A stretch of 35,934 nucleotides of DNA from Apostichopus californicus (Eukaryota > Echinodermata > Holothuroidea > Aspidochirotida > Stichopodidae), in assembly GCA_020650975.1 (NCBI GenBank), contig JAIPMN010003114.1, forward strand, positions 1-35,934, read 5' to 3'. A model generated the notes under the pieces. The model did not search any database, had not been told where the DNA came from, and saw nothing but the letters and a program-made list of their open reading frames with translations. The position numbers and the translations under genes were made by a program. Positions 12,501 to 23,300 of this stretch are shown piece after piece. The stretch's first letter is position 1. Every line of letters starts with the position of its first letter.

Positions 12501-13154
12501 TGCTTATGTAGCCTTTCCTTTAGTATTTTACATGAAACAATAACAAAAAATGTCATGTGGATGTCCAACATTTCCTGGATGGCTATTTTATCTTAGAAAA
12601 GACCAGTACTGGGAATTATTTAATGTTTTAAGTATCATGTAAACAGTATTTGCAGGCTCTGACCTTTTTTGTCCCTTGTAAAAACATTGTGGTTCCTGTG
12701 TGGCAAAAAGCAACATTGCACAATCTTTTATACTTGTATGGTTTTTTTCCCATCTTAGCATGCAGTAGATCTAGCATTTTTCACTGTGGTACCACATAAA
12801 TCATTCCCTGCAATATCATATGGTATTGTTTTTTCGTCTACACCCATAAACTACGTTCTTCAGTTCGGATGCATATGCTCATGGAAAATGTCCTTTCATG
12901 ACTCGAGAAAAGAACAATTCAGAGTGTATACTCTACAGTGTGGACACTGTAGCTAACATACAAGGTGCTAAAGATCTAACCTTGAACCCATGCTTTTCCT
13001 CATTTCCTTCATCTCCACCACAAGTGCTGGTCGGAAACATTTACTTACTGCACATATGACAAGCCTCTGTACTGAGAGTTGTGATGTTCATATGGCACTG
13101 TACAGTTCTTTAAAGGTTATTAGTATTGGGTTTAGTCTACATATATTCTAACAC
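9596..13154. other. Gene-poor DNA between two inverted MITE copies
   Basis: About 3.6 kb of AT-rich DNA. A GATGAT microsatellite lies at about 9918-9935. Frames of 70-110 codons at 10116-10380 (both strands), 10709-10972 (-) and 11296-11631 (-) match no family I know and resemble chance frames. An 8-bp-stem inverted repeat (CTACAGTG/CACTGTAG) lies at 12933-12952. Confidence 0.4.
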
Positions 13155-13227
13155 TTAAAGGGTGTGAAGACTCGCGCAAAAAGAAACGTCTAATGCCGGT
13201 AATCTGACCTAGTTTCGAATGAGGTGC
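13155..13227. repeat. Partial inverted sibling of the TTAA MITE
   Basis: The 73-bp block is the reverse complement of about 9525-9595 with only a few mismatches. It begins with the same terminus, TTAA then AGGGTGTGAAGACT. Similarity stops sharply after 13227 and I find no matching right end downstream. It is therefore either a truncated copy or an internally different member of the family. Confidence 0.7.
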
Positions 13228-14058
13228 TTTGTAAATGTTAAGCCTTATCAAATCAAAAGTATGTTATGAAATGTTTCCTGAAAAGGTAAATGATGGCGGT
13301 ATTAAAGAACTTACTGTAGCATGCATAGACTACGGATGCATGACCTGATTAATTTACTTTGGCTTCGCCTTTTTGAGTACAGTGTTTCTGTACCCTCCCG
13401 TGTTGGACGAATCTAACCGTAATAGTAAATACCTTTTGCAATCGGCGTCATAGTCTTCGCCGACCTTGAAATCCGCAGTTTGGAAGGTCGATAAGAGTAA
13501 CTCCATAGTTTTCCCTTTTCAGGAAACCGAAAAGGAAAGGGTTCTGTTTGAGGAGCAACCATAATCTAGTTTCTTCAGTATTATTTCATCATAAAACCTA
13601 GTCTTGGGTACCGTGACACTGTTGCCATGAGCTCATGTACAGTACCATTAGAACAGCATGCTATTGTGCATGTAAAACAAGGCCTGAATAGTTCCTTTCG
13701 GTAGAAGGTATACCAAGAATTATGTGCCAGCTAGCAGGCTTGTAAGAGGAAGAAGTTCAAGAAAGATTTTGAATTGGTGGTGGCTAATTAGTTTCTGTTT
13801 TCTGAGTAAATATGAGCTATCAATACTTGTCCTATCCTCGAAATATTTCTCAGTTGTGTGTTTTTTACATTATATTCTGCAAACTAGGCAGAGTGTTCCT
13901 TCCTGTGGTTTTAGTGTTTAATTTGCCAAGTCAGGTGATTATTGCTGGTAAAAAATATGTTAATCTTGTGTGTTTCAGTTTAAAGATGTACTGTACATTA
14001 TTGGCTAGATTCCAGTATTAAAGGCAGCACAAGTATGTCTTTCAATAAATAACTAAGC
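13228..14058. other. Intergenic DNA without a recognisable gene
   Basis: Nothing beyond AT-rich sequence and short frames (for example 13724-14021 in two overlapping frames) that resemble no known protein. Confidence 0.4.
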
Positions 14059-14258
14059 AGGGAATAATTTAGTGTTCAAATTTTGTATATAGCGGTTCAG
14101 AAAGAATTTTCAAATTTTTCTGAAGATACTATAGTTCCTGTGTAAAGATCCCCCCCCCCCCCCATCTAAACTGTACAACCTTGGACTTATATAGCAATTT
14201 GACCATTTTGCATCTAGCAGTTTGGGATATGAAAGTGATACTGGATAAATTATTCCCT
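14059..14258. mobile_element. MITE copy A (AGGGAATAATTTA termini)
   Basis: The 200-bp block begins AGGGAATAATTTA and ends TAAATTATTCCCT, a perfect 13-bp inverted repeat. The inside shares GTGTTCAAA next to the left end and TTGACCATTTTGCAT towards the right with the copies at 20292 and 28574. A C15 run lies in the middle. There is no coding capacity, and the target duplication is unclear. Confidence 0.65.
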
Positions 14259-14530
14259 AAACTATAAAACAAATGATGTAAGTCCATCACTATAATATAA
14301 TGTTTGCCTAATGAATATTTCATGCATATCCATTACAATAGAACAATGTAAAATGAGACATCACATGTTGTTTTGAAGGTTATTCTTTGTTTTCTGTCCT
14401 TGGGAGTAGGGAGGGAGAGAGATGGGGGGGGGGGGTTCCTGTCTGGATTGGGTCAGTAGAAAGATAAGCAACAATGGCAACAGAACGGCATCCTCTTTCC
14501 ATACTTTGTGCAGTATAGACTGATTGAAAT

Positions 14531-14723
14531 GTACTGTACCTATGTACGGTATATGTGAACAGTGCCTAGCTTGCATACCTACAGTGTAAGCATCCATGTA
14601 CAGTTAAGCATGTACAGTGCATTGAAGTGTACACTTTACAGGTTGTAACTACTGTTGTACAATTAGTACAGTATAAACACATATCTATCTATATGTATGT
14701 ACATACAGTATAATACTGTGTAC
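14531..14723. repeat. Cluster of GTAC tetranucleotides
   Basis: Ten GTAC words fall within 193 bases, several inside longer ATGTACAGT-like words. About one would be expected from the base composition. A perfect 15-base palindrome, ACAGTATAATACTGT, lies at its right end. It resembles a degenerate minisatellite rather than a clean tandem array. Confidence 0.4.
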
Positions 14724-15317
14724 TTCGTTCATTGCTACTGTTTGTCCAACCCAAGAAATCTCAACTGCATATATATTCACAGAACACAGTCATACCCTGC
14801 AAACGGCTAGAGTGCTTTATAGCCCTTAACCAAATTCCATGTCTACCCTGGATTAGGAAGATAAAAGCCATGAACTTTGGAAGTCAAACCTATTATTTCT
14901 AGTTGGTATCCATGGATAAATGTTTTTACTGTTGTAGGTAGAAGTGCCGTGTAACTGCTTGGCTTAACTGCCAGGTGTCTGTGTTCCTTGTTAAATAGAT
15001 CCAGCCTTATAGTTTATTTAGTATGGATGGAGATTAAAAGATATCATGTAACGAAGATATAGACTGTCAACTGTTACTTTATTTCCTCGTTCTTTAATTC
15101 TTTTCTTAATTACAGTTTCAAAACCGATAAATACCAGATATAAATCAAATAATAAAGGAAGATTAAGAAGAAGACTTGATAATGTATATCAAAGTAGTCT
15201 TGGGAAGATGTTTTCTTGGGCGAAATATTTGTAACAGTTCCAGCTGTTTACAACTGCAGATCCCTGACATGTATGTCAGGACTATGAAATATAGTGTACA
15301 GCAGGATCGAGTCTAAG

Positions 15318-15672
15318 TTGTATATTATACAAATAATGAATGGTTATGAGTGCAATAGTGCAAATATTTCATGAGTTGAAAGATGGAATGTTCCATTCAA
15401 CGAGGCGCAGCCGAGTTGAATGGAACGAATGGAAACCATTCATTATTTGTTTTATACAACACCTTCAAATTTGGATATAATTGGATGTAAAATGCACTCA
15501 TGCAACAGATTGTTTTGAACAGACAGGTTTCTCTTACCATTGAAAAAAAGTGCTATCAAAAAAGTATAACCCATGGTTCTATTTCATAGAGTGCAATAGA
15601 GCGGATTTTGCATGCAATCGACGAGCAATTGACCAATCAAATGGCCGGAATATAATTAGGTGTTGTATAAAC
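15318..15672. mobile_element. Foldback-like element with nested inverted repeats
   Basis: Three inverted repeats are nested or chained here. The arm at 15318-15345 (TTGTATATTATACAAATAAT and onward) is complementary to 15434-15460 with few mismatches. Inside it, GTTCCATTCAAC (15390-15401) pairs perfectly with GTTGAATGGAAC (15415-15426) around a GC-rich 13-base loop. TTTATACAACACCT near 15451-15464 is inverted at 15658-15671 as AGGTGTTGTATAAA. The arrangement suggests a foldback or MITE-type DNA transposon relic. Its exact ends and superfamily are uncertain. Confidence 0.55.
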
Positions 15673-17116
15673 ATTGTTTATATGTGAAAGGCGTTGAAAT
15701 ATATTGACATAGTTCTCTGAAAGGGATAGAAAGGATTCCAATTTTTTTATTTATTTCCTTGGAGGGGGGGGAGGGGCATATTTGAACATTAAATCCCCTT
15801 TTTGTTGGAATTTGAATTAATGACATTATTACATTTTTAAGAGCTCTCTGTGTGAACTGTAGGGCTTTAACTAATTTACCATCCAGTCATAGTGTGTGCA
15901 CACAGGGTCTATCATCATTAATTTAACGTGTGGTGATTACCTTGATTGTGTAATGGTGTTATACTATATAGATCTGTGATTGTATTAGGTGTGACAATGC
16001 TCTGAAACTGATTCTTTTCTTCTGTAGAGAATTACTTTAGTTATAGTCAATTGTCATGTAATGAAATGAAAAGATGCTGGTCTAGATATAATCCAAACAT
16101 TGTTTGTCATTACAATCATTTTTTGCTATGACTAAGCCTTTTGTACTTTTAGGGAATTTACTGAGCGAGAGCAATTTAGTGAACTTCCCTTAACTTTAAT
16201 ATTGAGCGATATTGCCTAGATATCAACTTATGTGCTAGATATGACTCTTGTGTACAAACCAAATGATGTTTTGTCGAGCCCTATCGCTTTAATCTTCACT
16301 GGACTTCTTGATTTGTTATGTACAAACCAACCTACAGTAGATACTGTACCGTACTGTGCTGAGTAAAAGATGAGAATAAACAGAAATATATATAAATTAA
16401 AAAAAAAAAAAAAATGGTATCTGTCTCTCAAGCACTTGTACTGTAGTGTAGTAAACAAGATGAAACAAAGTCTGCAAATCCAGGAGTGGAGAACCTTTGT
16501 TATGAAAAAAAGTACCATTACAATTTCAAAAGTATTCAGACTGCTTTACAATTACAGAAAACTTGAAGTACCTGTTTACGAGTGAAACATGTTTCACTCG
16601 AACTGTGCGAGTAAAATCGTGTATTAACTGTCTTGTCTAAGTGTCTGCACATTGCCAAATGCTTCACCTTCGAGCACTTTATATTTTTGATGAACCTTTG
16701 CAATGGTTACCTCTGGATGATACTACTTTGTGGTGTGCAGAAGTTACTGTACAGAACATCAAAGGTTGCCTAGAGCCAGATAAGTTTATTTTTCTTGAAA
16801 TGAGACAGATAGAAACAATTTTGTTTGAACTGTTATGATTTTACAGAAATACAGTATTTCTGTCCTTTATCAAAAACACAAATTGACATTTCTGTATGCA
16901 TAGCCATTGAGCGCCAAAAGTCTCCCATCTCGTATACAAAGAGCAATTTGGATGTGAATGGAAGAGAGTGATAGGCACTCTGAAGGGGAAGTTAGGAAGT
17001 GGTGAGTGGGAATTGTGGGGGAGGGGGGGAGGGTCACTACCATCCAAAATTGCAGCCCTCAGAATGAAAGAGTCACTTTAAACCTTTTCCTATTTTTTCT
17101 TTCTCATTGTTTGCAG
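15673..17116. other. Intergenic or upstream intronic DNA before the RNF13-like gene
   Basis: No gene is supported. G-rich tracts lie at about 15763-15776 and 17018-17033 and an A-run lies at 16400-16413. If the RNF13-like gene has an upstream non-coding first exon, as the acceptor at 17116 implies, part of this stretch is its first intron. I cannot locate that exon. Confidence 0.35.
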
Positions 17117-17212
17117 GTCTGAAGACTTATTCTGTACTGCCATAATTAACAGATGTCCGCAAACATCCGGTTGACCTCTATGCTCCGTTGTTGGTTTCAC
17201 TGAAAGTCAAAG
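17117..17212 (+). other. 5' UTR part of RNF13-like coding exon 1, with uORF
   Basis: A splice acceptor (TTCTCATTGTTTGCAG ending at 17116) precedes the start codon by 96 bases, so a non-coding exon probably lies further upstream. The leader carries a 16-codon uORF from ATG 17153 to TGA 17201-17203. It is in the same frame as the main start and ends three codons before it. The uATG has a weak context (C at -3). The uORF stop also shows that the main frame cannot extend upstream within this exon. Confidence 0.5.
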
Positions 17213-17308
17213 ATGGCCCTTGTAACTTTCACCTGGGCTGCTCATGTCCTGTACTCTTGCCTGCTATTCGTATTGGTTCTTGTCTCAGTATCTGCAGATG
17301 TCATTGTG
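17213..17308 (+). CDS. RNF13-like exon 1: signal peptide
   Basis: The exon has 32 codons from ATG to the donor GTAAGT at 17309 and ends in phase 0. It encodes a hydrophobic signal peptide and the first mature residues (DVIV). It is followed by a 1,705-bp intron ending TTTCCTTTTGCAG. Confidence 0.85.
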
Positions 17309-20300
17309 GTAAGTTGATATTTAAACAATGGGGATAATTAACAATCCATTAGGGTAGATTGTATTTACTACTCCACACTTATGTCATTTAAGCTTAACAA
17401 AAGAAATCAGGTTTCTTTTTCAAATGATAGAGAGAAGTTGAGAAATGTTGAATGTTTTTAATATAATTTTTGCATTTGATTAATGCTAAACAAAACCAAA
17501 ACAACGTGTCTGGGCGACAATTTTTTCTCGAGTCAAACTGAACCACCAAAATACTTGCTTACCTAACAACATTCCTCTGATGAAATCATAAAATGATATT
17601 TCTTTATCTGAATAAGATCAGTTGCAATCTTGTCTCCGGTTCTACTCTGAAATGTTGGTAAAAATGTTGATCAAATGCAAAAGAGCTGTTTTAAAGCACT
17701 CTTACCTAAACGTGTGGTTGCATTTTACAACCATGGATACCACCAACATGTGACCAATTTATTACAAGCTATGTAGATTTCAGAGTGCATGTGAGGACAG
17801 GTAAGTGTATCATGGTTCGTAAATACCGAAACCAGACAAGCTTTTGGGGTTTTCTTTTAATGCAGACAATAATCCAGATTTTGTTGTACTGTATGTTTTT
17901 TTTCTAACCCAGAGACATTGCAATTCCCATAGCTGTTAACCCCATAAATAGAAAAAAAAACTAAAACTAGCCATGTACAAGGTACTGTACAGCTCCTGTA
18001 AAAGAGTCCTCGAAGTCTCTCTACTAAGTATATTTGTCACAACTCGTTCTGGGATAGCCCCCTCAAGTATTTTATTGATTGCTTTACGTGTTGAGTTAAT
18101 TGGATGCTAATTATTTAGCCATGGTTTTGTGCATCCTGAAGCATTACGTAATCATTTATTGTTAACGCTGTCCGTCTTTACGCCCTTGTCGACTGCTCTC
18201 TTAAAAGAATCCGTGACAGTATTTCAATAAATTCTTTTGTGGTGGGCATGGGGTCTATAAAATCATTTGGCCGGCTCGGACATTAAATAAACAATACATC
18301 TTTACTAGATAACGACATGTCGTAATTATTTTTACAACGCCACTTAACATTTACAACATGAAATGCATTAAAACTGGAGAGGGCCTCAAATATGCACGTA
18401 AAATTAATGATGTAACGTTTGTTTCTGTAATCTTGGTGTTCATAGGTAGGTAATAAATCTTGGGTCGTTAATACTTACATTGCGTCGTAAAAAGACAGGT
18501 TATCTTTGTTCCACACCTCAGTCTCAGATCAACAACTTTTAGGTCACATTCTAAATAGCCCAATCACATCTTGTTTATGTCGTGAATGTGTTTGCCTCTG
18601 TGAAAGGATGTCTCATTCCTTGATTTCAAACGTCAGGTTGCCGATCTAATATGTGACGGTCTTTAGAATGTAAATCAACAACAGATATTTGAAATATTTG
18701 AATCAAGCAGAAATAAATGTTGTCTTATTGATTGATTGTAGATTAAAAGTCTATTTCTAATATTTTGTTGTGATTGTAGTAACATCATGTGGGAACTGTT
18801 TGACTTCATGTCATGAACACAAACTTGCAGCGTGTCGTGATTTAATCACGATACAACGTAATTCCGTAATTCCTTCCAAACTTGGTAGAGGTTAACAACA
18901 TATTGTGAAACAATTGTGCAACAGTCTGAGCTGGAAAATGATCTCAAAGCTAGAGATTGTATGAAGCTAAAAATAGGCCTACCGCTTGACTCTATACACG
19001 TTTCCTTTTGCAGATTGTAGAAAATGTGACCACGGAGGAATTTGCCTCCATGCCTTCGACGTTTGGATACCCAATTCCTCAAGAGGGTATAAGTGTGAGT
19101 AAATCTTTTTGTTTTAAAGCTAGAATAAACGCCGGGGAATGATTACACCTTGTCACATAGCAAACTGCATTGAAAAATGGGGCAGTATGCTATATAGATG
19201 CCTGTTCAAAGATTTTTACCTTTTTTTTTTTTTTGACGGGAAACTTAGTATTGTGTAAAGAGACAAAATACAGGGTCCTCAAAATTGTTGAACTAAATTT
19301 ATTCCCTGAAACGTCATCAGTATCGCTGATGACCATGTTAGGAAGTACAAAAACAAATAGATAACTAAAATGTTCTAAATGTTGCCCAGTTAAGTAGTTT
19401 TCATAATATTTGAAATATATAGAGAAGTTAGTTATCTAACTGAACAATCCCCAACCTCTGTGAAAAATGTTGGGAAGTCACAACCTCTGGGAAACAATTT
19501 TGTTTTTAAATTTTCAACAACCTTTAAGAAGTTTTCTAGCATGCTTTAAAAATATGTAAAGTCAGTACTGATGCCCCAGATACTTCTATGGTTGAATGTT
19601 GCTTCATGTCATAAAAATGGCGGAATAGACCAATGTTATATTCTGTGCACAAGCCGTGTTAAAATGGTAGGGATTTGTATAACATAACATGATTTGAAAT
19701 ATCCTGTTCAGTTCTGTTTCACCTTTTCATTACAGGGTTACTTAGTCATCGCTAATCCTATTACTGCATGCACCTCCATTAAATCATCACCTAACGTTTC
19801 CGGAGACCCGCCTTTCTTCGCTCTGATTCTAAGAGGCGACTGTGATTTTGACCTAAAGGTAAGATGGGGATACCAGGTGAAAGGTCATTAATAAATTGGG
19901 GTCCAAATTTTAGCATGCTAAAATTACTTTTAAAAATGTTTCCAAAAAGCATCAATTTTGTGCGGACATTTCCCACTCCCTTCTCCTTTGGAATCTGCCA
20001 TAAAGAAGTGAACTTTGTGTATGTCTGGAAATTATTCGTCCAAGAATTCAACTGAGTTATGCATACCATTACAGCCTATATCATCTTATTCAGTGTTGAC
20101 AGGTTCCCTACAATCACATTACTATGTTGAGGCACTTCTCTGCCACAGGAGTTCGCCATTCTAATGTATAGAATGAGCAAATTGAAGTTTTGTGTAAATT
20201 ATAAAATAGTCAACGAAACACAGGAATGTTTTTGTAAAACAAATAGCCTATAATATATTGTGCCAATCGCTATAACCTTCGTAATTAATGCAGAGAATTA

Positions 20301-23300
20301 TTTAGTGTTCAAATCTTGCGTAGCACTTTTGAAGGATACTGATTTTTTTTTTCTCTCTTGGAAAATGCTGTTTTCTTTGTACAAAACCTGCTATAATATC
20401 TTTGCACTTGTTTTCAATATGTCCATTTTGCATAGCATTTTGCTATGCGATACCAGATAAATGATTCCCTTTAATGAACAGAACAGCCTTGCATGGACAT
20501 GTGCTTCTTGTCAACACTTTTGTCCCCAAGAGGGCGTTGTGGTCAAGTGGTTAAGGCAGTGGACTTGTGATCTAAGGATTACAGATTCGAGCCCTGGCCA
20601 GATCATTACGTTGTGTCCTTGGGCAAGGCGCTTTATCTCCATTGCCTCTCTTCACCCAGGTGTATAAATGGGGACTTGCGAGGTAACTTGTAAATATAGT
20701 TGTTTGCGCCGGTTTGTGGCTGCACCCTTTGGGAAGTCCCCCGGGGGACACGTGGTTGTGGTGCACTGTGGTGCCCCAGGAGAGATTGATTGAATTGTGC
20801 ACACTTTGGTGTGTAGGTGTGACAAGTTACCAATGACCAGGGTAAAGTTGTAAAGTCGTGTGAGAAGGCCTTGGCCCTGAACAAGACTGTAAACCTGAAA
20901 ATTAATTTAAAAAAATTAATTGAAAATTAAGATGTCAATCCTAAAATGGAAGGTACACAAAATGAGACCTACCTGAAAATTTGTGTGTTATATGAATCTG
21001 TGCTATATGTCAAGCGCCCCTAAAGTTAACCTACACTGAAAACATCCTTGATTTGCTACCATATGATCATCAAGTAGGGTTTTAACTGGGTGTACAGTGT
21101 TATACCATAGAACTCGTACTGCTGACAAAACATTTGGTAGCCCTGTGTCCTGTTGACTTCTTTTGCAAAAAAGGGCTGTTAATGATATGCATAGGTTTGA
21201 ATGTGTCTGTAATGGAATGCATACTTCTCACTTTAAAGTTGGAATGTGCATTGACTTTGGACTGTGTGAGATACACATTTTTTATCCATTTAAATCTCAA
21301 GAAGGGCATTACAGACAAATTTCATACTTCACAAATGGATACCCCTTACTGAGTTTCAGAGACCTAGATTGTACTTTGGTGGCTGTATAGGGTATCATTT
21401 ATATCAAAGTTCAAAAATGGATAAAATTTGTGACAATAAGCCCTTTGAAGAACGGCAAATGGTAACACGCGTCTCACATCTTTAGTAATAAATGTTTTAT
21501 GGTTTCTTGGAAGGTTAGGCGTCATTTAAGATCAGCAGGGATTACAGTTAACTTTGTAAACCTAACAACTGAAGGAAGCATGTACAGAATTTATGAATTT
21601 CTTACTCTGTACGTTTTGTATAAGGTTTTCAAGATGGCCTGTAATCCAGATACGTTCCCCAAATTATGTTTATTCATAACATCATTTAGAATAATTCTCA
21701 ATTTACTAAACATATCACGGAACTGTTTTCCGGTTCTTCTTATCGTAAACCATGCAACGATATTATTCACTGGTGAGATGCAGTGCCGTGTAATGATTGG
21801 GTTTGTGTACGATCCAAATTTTTTAGTAAATATATTGGAGATCTTGCAAGTATCAACTCTTTAAGCCCACAGACTATGTGTTAATTAATTAATACATGAA
21901 ATTATTATCATAACAAATGTCATATTTAGTTTATTGATGTTTCTCTATTTGACCTTGTTTTCCTTTCAAGGTGTGGGAAGCTCAAAATGCTGGTTTTAAA
22001 GGTGCTATCGTTTAAGCCCACAGACTATGTATTAATTAATTAATACATGAAATTATTATGATTACAAATGTCATATTTAGTTTATTGATGTTTCTCTATT
22101 TGACCTTGTTTTCCTTTCAAGGTGTGGGAAGCTCAAAATGCTGGTTTTAAAGGTGCTATCGTTTACGATAATATCAACGAGGGTCTGTTCCCTATGACGG
22201 GCAAGACATGTAAGTGTAGGCATATTTCTTTTCTTCACAAGAGGAACTAGCAGTGTGTTACCTAGATGCTTTCAACATTTTATCTGTGAGATGGGCCCAC
22301 TTATTGTTTATGTTTTCTAAAGAGTGGTTAATGAAGGGTCCCAGGGAGGTCCTGCACGTGGTGAGTTTAAAACGTCCATCCACGATAAAATTCCTTTGAA
22401 CAGGATTTGAATCAATACATCACCAGAATGGATTATTTGCATCGACCTGCATTTGTTGCATCCTTCTGTGATGTGCTATCCAGATGCCTGTAAAACTCTC
22501 AAACCAAACCCTTCGCTTAACTATGGCACACATATACATTCTCTTGTGTATGTTGGAGCATTGTCAGTGTTATAAACCAAAATTCAAATGCAAATTTTAA
22601 GCAAAATTAGCAACACATGCCAAATTGTGTGTGGGTGAAACGGTGAGATATATTTGCAGCTAGTAACGGTAATTAAATATCCCAGCATTGCTGACTTGAC
22701 ATTGTAGGATGAGTCAATGTAAGCTACCGACATAAACCGTACAAAGGTTTTGTTCGGGTTTTGGTGTGATTTTCTGAAATAAGCGTAGAGAACCTTGTGC
22801 ATATAGACAATAAATGCTAGGGGCTCTAAAAGAGCCAAAAAAGAGTGGTTTTGAATAAGTGGTAATTATATTTCAATTTGGAATCCCATCAGCATTGAAG
22901 AATGTGGGGGGAAAGGCAGCTCAAAGTTCACCTTAGCTATTAGGCAGGGTCATGACATTACCTCAAGGGAAACATAAACACAATAATACCATTGATCGGT
23001 ATTGTATTAATACTGGGATATATTCCACTTGTGAAAGTGAAATTTTGGATGCAATATTTTCATTGTGGCATCTGTGACATCACACATATTTCATCCCAGG
23101 GTCACTTTCAGTACAAACTGTACCGATTTTTATATGTCGTTATCTCGTAGTATGTACTAAGTGAATCCAAATTTCGTCGGGATGCTGAGAATATGTTACT
23201 CACAACACAGTCATTATGAAGGTCTTGCATCCTAGACGCAGGATCCTGCAGTTGCGAAAATGCAAATAAGGAGTTGACGTCTCCTTCCATGAATTAAGTG

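Noticed and set aside
15263..15280. Inverted repeat CCTGACAT-GT-ATGTCAGG as a separate mobile element
   Set aside because: It is a short isolated palindrome with no bounded element or repeat copy around it.
20540..20600. A functional tRNA gene at the A/B boxes
   Set aside because: The segment continues into a SINE body and A/T-rich tail, and the acceptor arms do not pair convincingly. It is a SINE head.
21499..21864. 121-codon open frame in intron 3
   Set aside because: No recognisable domain or splice context, and its end runs into the tandem duplication. It looks like a chance frame.
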